The notes: generated from the letters alone by a model not told the origin. 24,776 nt of DNA from OMOG01 sp041485845 (GCA_041485845.1 JBGPKH010000045.1:1-24776); one strand, 5' to 3'. Counted from the first letter of the stretch, positions 1 to 8,176 are shown. Translations and numbers: made by a program.

Positions 1-321
1 CAGGAGATTACAGCCGGCAAGGAGGAGCCTGACGCCGTCATCATTGCCGGTCCGAAAGTCACCGTCGAAGGCGGTCTGCCCCAGGAATCCTTCAAAGATG
101 TGGGCGACCTGAAGTTCCCCGTCTTCTACATGAACTACAACCTGAACCCGCAGGTGAATCCCTGGCGCGACGCCATCGGGAATGCCGTCCGCTACCTCAA
201 GGGCATCGAGTTTACAATCACCCGTCCGCGCGACCTGTTTTTCTCCTGGAGCGAAATCATGGGCCGTATTGTAAAATTGAAGTTCGGGAGGATGGCAAGC
301 GGCAACGCCGCTTCGCAATAA
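1..321 (+). CDS. C-terminal part of an unrecognised protein (5' end outside window)
   Basis: The frame is open from the first base to a TAA at 319-321, so this is the last 106 residues of a longer gene. An internal ATG at 100 also exists, but open, protein-like sequence continues upstream of it (DAVIIAGPKVTVEGG), so 100 is unlikely to be the start. The segment is mixed alpha/beta in character. It has an aromatic-rich stretch (FPVFYMNYNLNPQVNPW), then a probable helix (DAIGNAVRYLKGIEF), a segment with RPRDLFFSW, and a basic tail. I do not recognise the family. The following gene starts only 3 bases after the stop, which suggests co-transcription and perhaps translational coupling. Confidence 0.75.
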   Translation, partial: QEITAGKEEPDAVIIAGPKVTVEGGLPQESFKDVGDLKFPVFYMNYNLNPQVNPWRDAIGNAVRYLKGIEFTITRPRDLFFSWSEIMGRIVKLKFGRMASGNAASQ

Positions 322-324
322 CTC

Positions 325-873
325 ATGCGGGCTTTCCCATTCGTTCTGCTGGTGGCATCGGCGGCGCTGCCGGCAATCGCTCAAAAATTCGGCACCGCCG
401 AGAACCTGGCGCCCTACATTCCCACCCCTCAGATTGTGGTTGAGAAGATGCTGCAAGCAGCCCGTGTGAAGCCTGGTGACATGGTATACGATCTGGGCAG
501 CGGCGATGGGCGCGTCGTGATTACGGCCGCGCAGAAGTTCGGCGCCAGGGCGGTGGGGGTGGAGATTCTTCCGGACCTGTGCCAGAAGGCCATCGAGAAG
601 ATCAAGTCGCTGGGTCTGGAGGATCGCGTGAGCATGATCGAGGGAAGCGCCCTACGCGTCGATCTCAGCCCTGCGGATGTGGTGACGATGTTCTTCCTGA
701 CCAGCTCGAACGAGCGTCTGAAGCCCAACCTGGAGAAGTATCTCAAGCCGGGCGCGCGCGTGGTGTCGAACGAGTTTCCGGTAAAGGGGTGGAAGTGGTC
801 GGAAGTGGTTCATGTGAAGGCCGGCACGATGGACCACGTCATCTACGTCTACGAAATCGGGCGGACGAAGTAA
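325..873 (+). CDS. Exported class I SAM-dependent methyltransferase-like protein
   Basis: 182 residues. Residues 1-19 look like a cleavable signal peptide (MRAFPFVLLVASAALPAIAQ). A Rossmann-type methyltransferase core follows. The lead-in helix PTPQIVVEKML is at about 34-43, the glycine-rich SAM loop DLGSGDGR is at 56-63, and the acidic end of strand 2 is E80 in VGVEILP. Later strands include VSMIEGSAL and PADVVTMFF. The architecture resembles small class I methyltransferases of the L11-methyltransferase/DOT1-like fold; the substrate cannot be told from sequence. The signal peptide is odd because SAM is cytoplasmic. The ATG at 325 lies 3 bases after the previous stop and has no clear ribosome-binding site. 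The gene is convergent with the peptidyl-prolyl isomerase, with a 23-base gap. Confidence 0.85.
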   Translation: MRAFPFVLLVASAALPAIAQKFGTAENLAPYIPTPQIVVEKMLQAARVKPGDMVYDLGSGDGRVVITAAQKFGARAVGVEILPDLCQKAIEKIKSLGLEDRVSMIEGSALRVDLSPADVVTMFFLTSSNERLKPNLEKYLKPGARVVSNEFPVKGWKWSEVVHVKAGTMDHVIYVYEIGRTK

Positions 874-874
874 G

Positions 875-898
875 AGGATCGGCCAGGAGGCCCGTCCT
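875..898. terminator. Imperfect hairpin between convergent genes
   Basis: The gap between two convergent stop codons holds an imperfect stem: AGGA..GGCC pairs with GGCC..TCCT around a 4-base AGGA loop, with a 2-base internal mismatch. No U-tract follows on either strand. A bidirectional terminator role is inferred from position only. Confidence 0.3.
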
Positions 899-1925
899 AC
901 TTCGCCTTGCCGGCGTTTTCCACGATGCTGCGCGCCAGGTAATTCTCGATTTTGGCCTGGTCGCGCGCCACCTCTATATAGGCGGACTGCAGGAGTTGGT
1001 TTTTGCGGTTGAGCAGCATCTCGCGGATGTTCTGCTGCACGCGGGGGTCGTTCAACTCGCGTTGGCCGGCGGGTTCGCGCGAGATGACCTTCAGGATTTG
1101 GAAACCGTACTGCGTTTGAATGGGCTTGGAGGGAACTCCCGGCTGAAGCGATAGCACCAGCCGCTTGAGGTCGGGACTTGCCCGATCCAGGTTCGATTCC
1201 GGGATCATTCCCATATCGCCGCCGTTGGGGGCCGTGTTCGGATCCTCGGAATAGCTCTGGGCGACCATGGCGAAGTCTTCCCCGCGCGCCAGTCGAGCTT
1301 CGATGTCGTCGATCTTCAGTTTGGCCTCTTTCTCGTTTTGGGCCTTGCTGTTTTTCAGATTGCGGACGTTGGGGTCGGGGGCCGTGGTAACCAGGATCTG
1401 GGCGACGTGGATCTGCGGCTCGGCGAGGTTGAACATGGACTTGTTGGTGTTGTAGAAGTTGGCCACGTCGGAATCGGTAATGGTGATATGAGACGTGATC
1501 TCCTTGTTGACCAGTTTGTTGACGGTGAGATCGCGCCGGAGCTGAGCCTTCAGGTCGTCCGCGGTCATGTGTTTGTCCGCCAGTTTTCGCTCGAACTCTT
1601 CCTTCGTGAAGGGCGCCTTCATCTTGTTAAATTCGGCATCGACGTCGGCGTCCACGGCCGTCAGGCCCGCTTTTTCGGCGCGCTGCAACATGATCTCGCT
1701 GGTGATCAGGGAATTCAGCAGCTCGAGCTTGTTGGACATCACCTGGTCTTCGTTGGAGCCCTCGCTGGGCTGCGGCTGGGTCTGGAAGGTCTTCTCCAAC
1801 TCGCTGAAGGTGATGGAGTGGCCGTTGACCACGGCTGCCACGCCGGCCGGGGGCTTCGATGACCCGCAGGCCGCCTGAATCAGGGCGGCCAGGACCGCTG
1901 CGTAAACTGCAAAATAGCGCTTCAT
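897..1925 (-). CDS. PpiC/parvulin-type peptidyl-prolyl cis-trans isomerase lipoprotein (SurA/PrsA-like)
   Basis: 342 residues. The N-terminus is a lipoprotein-like signal with Cys20 as the probable lipidated residue (ALIQAAC; the -3 position is Q, so the lipobox is not perfect). A SurA-like N-terminal helical region spans about 28-165, beginning with the typical AAVVNGHSITFSELE. The parvulin domain spans about 171-281. Its hallmarks are HVAQILV, the DIEARLARGEDFAMVAQSYS helix, the GGDMGMI turn and the closing GFQILKV strand. A helical tail follows. The expected role is folding of exported or outer-membrane proteins at the periplasmic side of a membrane. A TACAAT -10-like box on the minus strand (1943-1938) sits just upstream of the ATG at 1925, with a GGGGG run between them, so the leader would be very short. 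Confidence 0.93.
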   Translation of the reverse strand: MKRYFAVYAAVLAALIQAACGSSKPPAGVAAVVNGHSITFSELEKTFQTQPQPSEGSNEDQVMSNKLELLNSLITSEIMLQRAEKAGLTAVDADVDAEFNKMKAPFTKEEFERKLADKHMTADDLKAQLRRDLTVNKLVNKEITSHITITDSDVANFYNTNKSMFNLAEPQIHVAQILVTTAPDPNVRNLKNSKAQNEKEAKLKIDDIEARLARGEDFAMVAQSYSEDPNTAPNGGDMGMIPESNLDRASPDLKRLVLSLQPGVPSKPIQTQYGFQILKVISREPAGQRELNDPRVQQNIREMLLNRKNQLLQSAYIEVARDQAKIENYLARSIVENAGKAK

Positions 1926-2004
1926 GCTGAAACCCCCATTGTACCCGGTGTGCGGAAATTAGGTGCGCGAACTCACGTTGGGTAAAGGTAAAATAGTGTT
2001 GCTC

Positions 2005-3015
2005 ATGAGAGTCGGAATGATCGGCACCGGCGCGATCTCGCACATGCATGCGCGCGCCTACAAGAATATCGGATACGAGTTGACCGTGTGCACGGACATC
2101 AACGAGGAGGCCGGGCGAAAGTTCGCCGCTCAATACGGCGCGCAATTCGTGGGGACCTACACGGACTTGTGCCGCCATCCCGAGGTGGACTACGTGGATG
2201 TCTGCACCTTCCCGGACTTCCGTTTGCAGCCGATTGAAATCTGCGCGGAGACGGGGAAGCACGTGCAGGTGCAGAAGCCCATCTCCACGAGCCTGGAGAT
2301 GGCGCAGCGCATGATCGAGACGGCCCGGCGGGGCGGGATCCTGCTGGGGGTGGTGAGCCAGCACCGCTTCGACGATGCCAGCCGCTTCCTTTCGAAAGCC
2401 ATCGCAGCCGGGCGCTTGGGCAAACTGCTGCAATGCGACTGTTACGTGAAGTGGTACCGGTCGCCGGCGTATTATTCACGGCCCATCAAGGGAAGCTGGA
2501 AGACCGAGGGCGGCGGAGCGCTGATCAACCAGGCGATTCACCAGCTCGATATTCTGCGCTGGCTGGCCGGACCGGTCTCCGAGCTGTTCGGCGTGTGGCA
2601 ACTCGGGGCGCTGCATAAGATCGAATCGGAGGACGTGGTGAATGCTGTGGTCCGCTACGCGAGCGGCGCAACGGGAGTGATTCAAGCGTCGACGGCATTC
2701 TGGCCGGGCTACACGGAGCGCACCGAATTCCACGGAACGAAGGGGACGGCGGTGATCTCGGGCGATAAGCTCACGACGTGGGACGTGGAGAACGATTCCG
2801 GCGAGCCGGCCCCCGTGTCGAAGGACGTGGCGTCGGGCGCTTCCGACCCGATGGCGATCTCGCTCGAGCCGTTCGAACGGCAGTTCCTGGATTTCGGCGA
2901 CGCGATCGCGAATGGACGGAAGCCTCTGGTGTCGGGCGAGGAAGGGTACCAGGCGCTGGAACTGGTGGACGCGGTCTATCGGTCGTGCCGCTCGGGCGAG
3001 AAGGTAGTGCTGTAG
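2005..3015 (+). CDS. Gfo/Idh/MocA-family NAD(P)-dependent oxidoreductase
   Basis: 336 residues from the ATG at 2005. An in-frame GTG at 1963 exists, but the Rossmann strand begins immediately after 2005 (MRVGMIGTGAIS), as expected for this family. The dinucleotide-binding loop is GTGAIS at 7-12, and D31 after strand 2 suggests NAD preference. The usual EKP motif reads QKP at 90-92, keeping the catalytic-type lysine (K91). The second-domain motif GGALINQAIHQLD holds the conserved histidine (H179). The family oxidises or reduces sugars and cyclitols; the substrate cannot be assigned. The gene diverges from the isomerase gene across about 80 bases, and a TAAAAT box at 1989-1994 may be part of a promoter. 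Confidence 0.93.
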   Translation: MRVGMIGTGAISHMHARAYKNIGYELTVCTDINEEAGRKFAAQYGAQFVGTYTDLCRHPEVDYVDVCTFPDFRLQPIEICAETGKHVQVQKPISTSLEMAQRMIETARRGGILLGVVSQHRFDDASRFLSKAIAAGRLGKLLQCDCYVKWYRSPAYYSRPIKGSWKTEGGGALINQAIHQLDILRWLAGPVSELFGVWQLGALHKIESEDVVNAVVRYASGATGVIQASTAFWPGYTERTEFHGTKGTAVISGDKLTTWDVENDSGEPAPVSKDVASGASDPMAISLEPFERQFLDFGDAIANGRKPLVSGEEGYQALELVDAVYRSCRSGEKVVL

Positions 3016-3398
3016 CGGTGTAGTGAGGGCGGGATCATCGCCCCGCTAGCCTCGTCGCAGCAAAGGGTCTGGGGACTCAGGAACCGCCCGATCGGGGAGT
3101 GCAACCGAGAACTGAAGGGCTGCAAGCCTGCCTGCCAGAGCGGATCAGTTCCCATCCACCGACTCTTCGTTCCAGACTGCATACTTGCTAAGCCGGCGTG
3201 GTTCCGGCGGACCTTCGCCCCGTCTTCGAGCAACCATCAGCGGCACATAGCGGTTCGGCCTGCCCCGGATGGTTTGTTTCCCGCATCCTCACCGATTCCT
3301 CACAATTCCTCCATCACCTGCAAATAGTAGGGATGTACAGTGGGTTAGATGCATTGTGCCGGTCTGGCCGGCCACCCGGCGACGGTTATGGAGCAGCC
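3016..3398. other. 383-base gap ahead of the two-component operon
   Basis: No convincing gene is visible. A short stem (GGGCG / CGCCC, 3027-3043) lies just after the oxidoreductase stop and could contribute to termination, but has no U-tract. The frame of the kinase stays open back to 3198; the residues it would encode there show no family signal, so the stretch is more likely leader. I found no promoter I would defend. Confidence 0.4.
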
Positions 3399-5165
3399 TT
3401 GAAGCCATCCCGGAAACAACTGCTGGTTGTGTTTCTTGCCGTGACGGCCGTGCCGGCGGCCCTCGCAGGATGGCTGGCCTGGCGGATGCTGGCGCAAGAC
3501 CGCATCATGGCCAACGAGCGTCTGCGTGAGCTCCTGGAGCGCCGTGCCGACGAAGTGGTGCAGAGCGTGTCGCGAGCGCTTGGGGCGCTGGCGCAAGACT
3601 CGCGCAGCATGCCCCCGGGCGCCATCAGGGCCATCGGTGCGCCGCTGGCCTACGCGGCCCAACCGCGGCTGTTGCCTGAAGCGCCGGCGCACGTTTTCTC
3701 AACGGGCGAGCGGGCGGAATTCCGCGCGGCGCAGCCGGAAGATGCCATTGCGTTCTATAGGAAGCTGACGGCATCCCCGCAAGCCTCCATCCGGGCAGGC
3801 GCGTGGCTGCGGTTGGCGCGTACCTTCCGAAAGCTCGGGAAACTTGCGGAGGCGATGCAGTCTTACAGGCAGCTTTGCGGAATCGGAGATGCCGCGGCCG
3901 GCGGTGCGCCCGCGCCTCTGGCAGGCCAGTGGGCCATCTGCGCGATGCACGAAGAAGCGGGCCGCACGGGGGAGTTAAGAACGGAGGGGGCAGCGCTCCG
4001 CGCCATGCTCGATTCCGGCCGATACTCGCTCAGCCGGGACACTTACGAAGCATATGCCGAAGATGCAGCACGCTGGAGCGGACAGCCAAGACCCGTCGTG
4101 AGCGAGGCCCTGGCCGACGCCGGGTTGTCCCAACCGTCCGGCGCCGGTTCCGGCTGGTTCCGGGGTCAATTCATCACGTGGGTCTCCGTGGACAATCAAA
4201 CGCTGCTGCTGACACCGGACTACGCCGCGCGGTTGCTGCCTGCCGGCCCGGTGCGGGTCCGCTTCGCGGCGAAGGCGGAGAAAAACGAAGTCTTGCGCCG
4301 CGCTGAGGACACCGCGCTGCCCTGGACCCTGGCAGTGGCCCTCACCGATCCGGCTAGCGAACTGGAGGCGTTTGCCATGCGACGCCAGTTGCTCTTCTGG
4401 CTACTCGGCCTGGTGACGACGCTGGCGATCGGCGGCAGCTACCTGGGGTGGCGTCTGATTCGCCGCGAACTGGCGCTGGCGCAGATGCAGGCCGATATCG
4501 TCGCGGCTGTCTCACACGAATTCCGTACGCCCCTCACATCGATGCGCCAGGTCTCGGCGGCGCTCAGCGAAGGGCGCGTCCTTGACGAAGAGCGCAAGCA
4601 GGCCTACTACGTGGCCCTGGCGCGTGCGACCGACCGGCTGCACCGGTTGGTGGAGGCCTTGCTCGATTTCGGCAGGATGGAGTCCGGCGTCATGCCATAC
4701 CGCATGGAATCGCTCGACCTGGCGGCGATTGCGGCGGGCGCGGCCGGCGATTTTGAAAGCGAAGCGGCCGCGAAGGGCTTCATTCTACACAGTGAGATCC
4801 CTGCCCGGGCGGTTCCCGTGAAGGGCGATGCCGAGGCGTTGCGGCGCGTCCTGTGGAACCTGCTCGACAACGCCGTGAAGTACTCGGGAGAGAGCCGGGA
4901 GGTGTGGGTGAGCCTGTCCCGAAACGGGACGGAAGCGTCGATGCGCGTGGTGGACAGGGGGATCGGGATTCCGGTGGACGAACAGCGAAAAGTTTTTCAA
5001 AAATTCTTTCGGGGAGCCGCTTCCCGCGAGAGCCGCATCCAAGGCACCGGGATCGGACTCGCGATGGTCGATCGCATTGTCCGCGCCCACGGCGGGCGCG
5101 TGAGCCTGGAAAGCCAGCTTGGGGGCGGAAGTACATTCACGATTCAGCTTCCCGTGGAGGAGTAG
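3399..5165 (+). CDS. Membrane sensor histidine kinase with TPR-like sensor region
   Basis: 588 residues from a TTG at 3399, chosen because GGAG at 3390-3393 sits 5 bases upstream and the first membrane segment starts right after (LLVVFLAVTAVPAALAGW, about 8-25). The frame is open further upstream, but that part is not protein-like. Residues 30-325 form the sensor region, with a TPR-like helical pair near 110-165 (AIAFYRKL, AEAMQSYRQL). A second membrane segment is at about 331-351 (LLFWLLGLVTTLAIGG). No HAMP domain is apparent. The catalytic part has the H-box SHEFRTPL with His373, N-box LWNLLDNAVKYS near 485, G1 DRGIGIP, F-box FQKFF and G2 GTGIGLAMV near 550. It should autophosphorylate at His373 and pass phosphate to the regulator 6 bases downstream. 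The signal is unknown. Confidence 0.92.
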   Translation: MKPSRKQLLVVFLAVTAVPAALAGWLAWRMLAQDRIMANERLRELLERRADEVVQSVSRALGALAQDSRSMPPGAIRAIGAPLAYAAQPRLLPEAPAHVFSTGERAEFRAAQPEDAIAFYRKLTASPQASIRAGAWLRLARTFRKLGKLAEAMQSYRQLCGIGDAAAGGAPAPLAGQWAICAMHEEAGRTGELRTEGAALRAMLDSGRYSLSRDTYEAYAEDAARWSGQPRPVVSEALADAGLSQPSGAGSGWFRGQFITWVSVDNQTLLLTPDYAARLLPAGPVRVRFAAKAEKNEVLRRAEDTALPWTLAVALTDPASELEAFAMRRQLLFWLLGLVTTLAIGGSYLGWRLIRRELALAQMQADIVAAVSHEFRTPLTSMRQVSAALSEGRVLDEERKQAYYVALARATDRLHRLVEALLDFGRMESGVMPYRMESLDLAAIAAGAAGDFESEAAAKGFILHSEIPARAVPVKGDAEALRRVLWNLLDNAVKYSGESREVWVSLSRNGTEASMRVVDRGIGIPVDEQRKVFQKFFRGAASRESRIQGTGIGLAMVDRIVRAHGGRVSLESQLGGGSTFTIQLPVEE

Positions 5166-5171
5166 GACGAG

Positions 5172-5846
5172 ATGGCGCGAATCCTGGTAGTGGAAGACGA
5201 AGCGGACATAGCCATGCTCCTGGCCGACGACCTCCGTTTGGAAGGCCACGTCGTAGAGGTGGCAGTCGATGGCCAGGCGGCGGGAGAGCGCGGCCGCGAA
5301 AGCGAATGGGATCTCATTGTGCTCGATGTGATGCTACCCAGGAAAGACGGTTTCGATGTCTGCCGCGAATTGCGAAAGGCGGGAATACGCACGCCTATCA
5401 TTCTGTTGACCGCAAAATCGCACGAGGCCGAGAAGGTCATGGGACTCGATCTGGGCGCGGACGACTATGTGACCAAACCCTTCAACCCGCGCGAGCTGAG
5501 GGCGCGGATCCGCGCCGTCCTGCGACGGACGGAAGGAGACGCCAGGGAGATCGTGCGCTTCGGCAATGTGGAGGTGGCGCCGGCGCGTGGCGAGGTACGG
5601 GTCGGCGGAAAGCTGGTGGAGATGACGCCCATGGAGTTCAAGCTGCTTCTGGCGTTTGCGAAGAATGCGGGCCGTGTGCTCAGCCGCGACCGGCTCATCG
5701 ACTTGGCCTGGGGCCGCGACACCTTCATCGCGGACCGCGCCGTGGATGCGCATATCGTGAACTTGCGGCGCAAGATTGAGCCGAACGCGGGCGAGCCCCG
5801 GCACATCGTGAGTGTCCGGGGCATGGGATACAGATTCGATGAGTAA
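5172..5846 (+). CDS. OmpR/PhoB-family response regulator
   Basis: 224 residues. The receiver domain (1-118) has the acidic pair E8/D9, phospho-acceptor D52 (LIVLDVMLP), T80 and K102 (DDYVTKPF). The winged-helix DNA-binding domain (about 127-222) includes LTP-like MTPMEFKLL, the recognition region RVLSRDRLIDLAWG, and the wing ending VRGMGYRFDE. It starts 6 bases after the kinase stop, with the ribosome-binding site GGAGGAG inside the kinase 3' end, so the two are certainly cotranscribed. It is expected to be phosphorylated by the kinase and to act as a transcription factor. The adjacent exported PD40 gene is a candidate target, by position only. Confidence 0.95.
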   Translation: MARILVVEDEADIAMLLADDLRLEGHVVEVAVDGQAAGERGRESEWDLIVLDVMLPRKDGFDVCRELRKAGIRTPIILLTAKSHEAEKVMGLDLGADDYVTKPFNPRELRARIRAVLRRTEGDAREIVRFGNVEVAPARGEVRVGGKLVEMTPMEFKLLLAFAKNAGRVLSRDRLIDLAWGRDTFIADRAVDAHIVNLRRKIEPNAGEPRHIVSVRGMGYRFDE

Positions 5847-5875
5847 CTCCTCACCGTATTCGCACAGTGTGCTCA

Positions 5876-5898
5876 ACGCGCCCTTGCAGTGGGCGCGT
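5876..5898. terminator. Perfect 8-bp hairpin between regulator and PD40 gene
   Basis: ACGCGCCC pairs perfectly with GGGCGCGT around a 7-base loop (TTGCAGT). It lies 29 bases after the regulator stop and 23 bases before the next ATG. No U-tract follows, so it may be an mRNA-stabilising or attenuating hairpin rather than a simple terminator. The pairing is seen; the function is inferred. Confidence 0.45.
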
Positions 5899-5921
5899 AG
5901 CGTCAGAACCAGGAGGCTCAC

Positions 5922-7805
5922 ATGAAACTACGAAATCTCATGCTGGTTCTGGCGGCGGCGGCATCACTCGCCGCGCAGACCGGCGACGCAGGCGTGATGT
6001 TGCAGCGCGCGATCCGCAAGGAGAGCGTGGAGGGCGATCTGAAAGGCGCCATCGAACTATACAAGAAGGTGGTTGCGGGTGCGGCGAAGGATCGCGCCGC
6101 TGCGGCCAAGGCGCTGCTGCGGCTTGGAGAATGCTACGAGAAACAGGGCAACGCGGAGGCGCGCCGGGCCTACGAGCGCCTGGTGAAGGAATTCAGCGAC
6201 CAGAAGGAGCAGGCCCGCGACGCGGGCGCCCGGCTGGCGGCGATGGGGGGAACGGCTACGCCCGCTTCCGGCGGCATGAGCCTGCGCCTCGTCGACACAG
6301 GGGAACAGTTCGGCCTCACAGGCGGCATCTCCTCCGATGGCCGCCTGATGGCGTTCACCGACTACCAGAAGGGTGGCAGCCCGGCGGTGTATGACACGGC
6401 GGCCAGGCAGGTGAAGCTGCTCGCCGATTTCGATTGGGGTGCGCAGCGCGGCTTCGGCGACCAGAATGCAATTTCGCGGGACGGCAAATGGGTGGCGTTC
6501 AATTGGTACACGCAGGGCGGAGTGGGCGCGGAGTTGCGCGTCGTCGGTACTGACGGGACGGGGATGCGGACTGTCGTGAAAGAACGTGGCTGGACCGTCC
6601 CTCAGGACTGGACGCCGGATGGCCGGCAAGTGGTGGCGCATTTTTCGAAAGCCGAAAAGCAGGTGGAACTCTGCCTGGTGGGGGTGGCGGACGGGAACGT
6701 TCGCGTGCTCAAGCAGTTCATCGCACCCCCGCGCCGGCCGAGGGTCTCTCCCGATGGGAAGTTCCTGACATACATCGAGAGCGACGGAAAGTCGCGAATC
6801 ATGGCCATCGACGGAACCGGTGATGCACCGCTGTTGGAGAACGATCCACGGGCGCACCCGATGGACTGGACGCCGGATGGCAGGGGACTGGTGTTCGCGA
6901 GCGAGCGATCGGGAGCGCACGCGCTTTGGCACGTGGGAATCAGGAACGGGAGGCCGGAGGGCGAGGCCCAGATGTTGCGGGCGGGACTGACCCAGGGCAT
7001 CACCCCAGCCGGGATCGGCAAAGACGGCAGGCTGTATTTCGTCGAAAACTCGACCATCAACAACAGCTACACCGCTACCCTGGACCTCTCCGCCGGCACG
7101 ATAGGGAAGCCCGAGAGGACAACCCCGCAATTCGAGGGTATGAATGGATTTGCCGCCTGGTCGCCTGACGGCAGGAAATTTCTGTGGGTCGGCCAAAAGC
7201 GGAGCGATAACTTCGCCGGGGGCAAATTGGTGATCCGGGATCTGGCGACTGGGCGCGAAACGAAGCTGGAAGCGCCGGAGCAGGCGGTCGGCCAGTCGGC
7301 GCCGGATTGGATGAGTGACAGCCGGTTCCTGGCGTACCGGGCCGATGATTCCGGCAAACAGATGCTCATGCGAATGGACACGGAAACGGGGGAGAGCACC
7401 CGCATTGTGGAGGGACGTCCGCCGTGGAATTCGGTTCTCACCAGGGATGGGAAGACTCTATTGTTCTCCAAGGGGGACGAGAACGTGCTGATGGCGCTCG
7501 ACACACAGACGGGCGTCGAGAAGCAGGTGGCGTCCTTCCCCAAGGAAGTTTGGGCGAGATCGTTCGCGCTTTCGCCGGACGAACGGACTATGGCGTTTGC
7601 GGGCCAGTACGAGAAGGTGGAAAACGGCCAACGCTCTATCGCGGGCTTTACCGTGGAAATCGTGGACCTCGGCACGGGCCAATCGCGAGTGATTTCGCGT
7701 TACGACAAGGACGAAGCAAGCAAGGCGCCGGGATTCATCCGCCGCCCGCTGATCTTTACGCCCGACGGCAGGCACCTGCTGACCGGACACCAAGGGGGTA
7801 AGTAA
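5922..7805 (+). CDS. Exported TPR / PD40 (WD40-like) beta-propeller protein, truncated by frameshift
   Basis: 627 residues as read. AGGAGG at 5911-5916 sits 5 bases before the ATG. Residues 1-18 are a signal peptide (MKLRNLMLVLAAAASLAAQ). Residues about 20-105 form a TPR-like helical region (DLKGAIELYKKVV, AKALLRLGECYEKQG, ARRAYERLVKEF). From about 120 on there are PD40/TolB-type propeller blades, shown by recurrent S-x-DG-[RK] turns (ISSDGRLMAF, ISRDGKWVAF, WTPDGRQVV, VSPDGKFLTY, WTPDGRGLVFASE, WSPDGRKFLW, LSPDERTMAFAG, FTPDGRHLL). A protein-binding or scaffold role outside the cytoplasm is likely. It ends abruptly after TGHQGGK at a TAA, while a matching final blade continues in another frame to 7984. 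It lies 75 bases behind the response regulator. Confidence 0.85.
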   Translation: MKLRNLMLVLAAAASLAAQTGDAGVMLQRAIRKESVEGDLKGAIELYKKVVAGAAKDRAAAAKALLRLGECYEKQGNAEARRAYERLVKEFSDQKEQARDAGARLAAMGGTATPASGGMSLRLVDTGEQFGLTGGISSDGRLMAFTDYQKGGSPAVYDTAARQVKLLADFDWGAQRGFGDQNAISRDGKWVAFNWYTQGGVGAELRVVGTDGTGMRTVVKERGWTVPQDWTPDGRQVVAHFSKAEKQVELCLVGVADGNVRVLKQFIAPPRRPRVSPDGKFLTYIESDGKSRIMAIDGTGDAPLLENDPRAHPMDWTPDGRGLVFASERSGAHALWHVGIRNGRPEGEAQMLRAGLTQGITPAGIGKDGRLYFVENSTINNSYTATLDLSAGTIGKPERTTPQFEGMNGFAAWSPDGRKFLWVGQKRSDNFAGGKLVIRDLATGRETKLEAPEQAVGQSAPDWMSDSRFLAYRADDSGKQMLMRMDTETGESTRIVEGRPPWNSVLTRDGKTLLFSKGDENVLMALDTQTGVEKQVASFPKEVWARSFALSPDERTMAFAGQYEKVENGQRSIAGFTVEIVDLGTGQSRVISRYDKDEASKAPGFIRRPLIFTPDGRHLLTGHQGGK

Positions 7806-7984
7806 ATTACATCTACCTCGTCCCGTTGGACGGGAGCGCGAGGAAGCAGTTGGTGCAGAGTACGGGCAACCTCTTTGACCTGTCAGTGAGCGCGGACGGC
7901 AAGAACATCGCCTACACGGAGACCACACAGAAGTCCGACCTCTGGGTGCTGGAGAACTTCCTGCCCAAGTCCACGGGGAAGTGA
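7802..7984 (+). pseudogene. Detached last blade of the PD40 protein, in the -1 frame
   Basis: Directly after the TAA at 7803-7805, the reading frame one base back is open to a TGA at 7982-7984. It gives about 60 residues: VNYIYLVPLDGSARKQL, then a blade with the usual turn (SVSADGKNIAYTE) and a closing strand (KSDLWVLENF). This is the expected end of the upstream propeller. Restoring one G near 7802 (AAG GTA AAT TAC) would fuse the two parts into one protein of about 687 residues. It has no start or ribosome-binding site of its own. Confidence 0.75.
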
Positions 7985-8085
7985 CTCCAGTCGCGCCGGC
8001 CTCGATCATCGGAATCCGCGAACTGGATTCGTTGACCGACCGCAAATTGCCGGGAACCGAGGGCGCAGTCTCCCCGTTTCAGGCC

Positions 8086-8100
8086 GGCGGTAAGACCGCT
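8086..8100 (+). repeat. Dispersed 15-base motif, variant copy (GGCGGTAAGACCGCT)
   Basis: Matches the copy at 8227-8241 (GGCGGCAAGACCGCC) in 13 of 15 positions, in the same orientation, and both are preceded by AGGCC. The motif is itself partly palindromic (GGCGG / CCGCC). An inverted exact copy is at 11582-11596. It looks like a small dispersed intergenic repeat. Confidence 0.5.
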
Positions 8101-8106
8101 GGCACA

Positions 8107-8133
8107 AGCCGTGACACCAGTGGTGTCACGGCT
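8107..8133. repeat. Long palindrome, 13-bp arms with 1-base centre
   Basis: AGCCGTGACACCA and TGGTGTCACGGCT are perfect reverse complements around a single G. It lies in the gap between the broken PD40 gene and the convergent amidohydrolase. Its core recurs in reversed form at 8177-8193. It could be a cruciform or RNA hairpin, a protein-binding site, or part of a mobile intergenic repeat. Confidence 0.8.
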
Positions 8134-8176
8134 CCGTTGTAAGTACCCTCTTTTCAACGATTCCCATTTTTTTGCA

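Noticed and set aside
3027..3043. Short hairpin after the Gfo/Idh/MocA gene as a rho-independent terminator
   Set aside because: Only 5 base pairs and no U-tract; mentioned in the gap entry but not called separately.
4853..5779. 308-residue plus-strand open frame spanning the kinase-regulator junction
   Set aside because: It overlaps the kinase and the regulator in another frame; Arg/Gly-rich composition and no domain.
6057..7196. 379-residue minus-strand open frame inside the PD40 gene
   Set aside because: Shadow of the propeller gene; Arg/His/Pro-rich with no family signal.
7794..7806. Programmed -1 frameshift site in the PD40 gene
   Set aside because: No X-XXY-YYZ heptamer or convincing downstream structure; a simple 1-base loss is the easier explanation.
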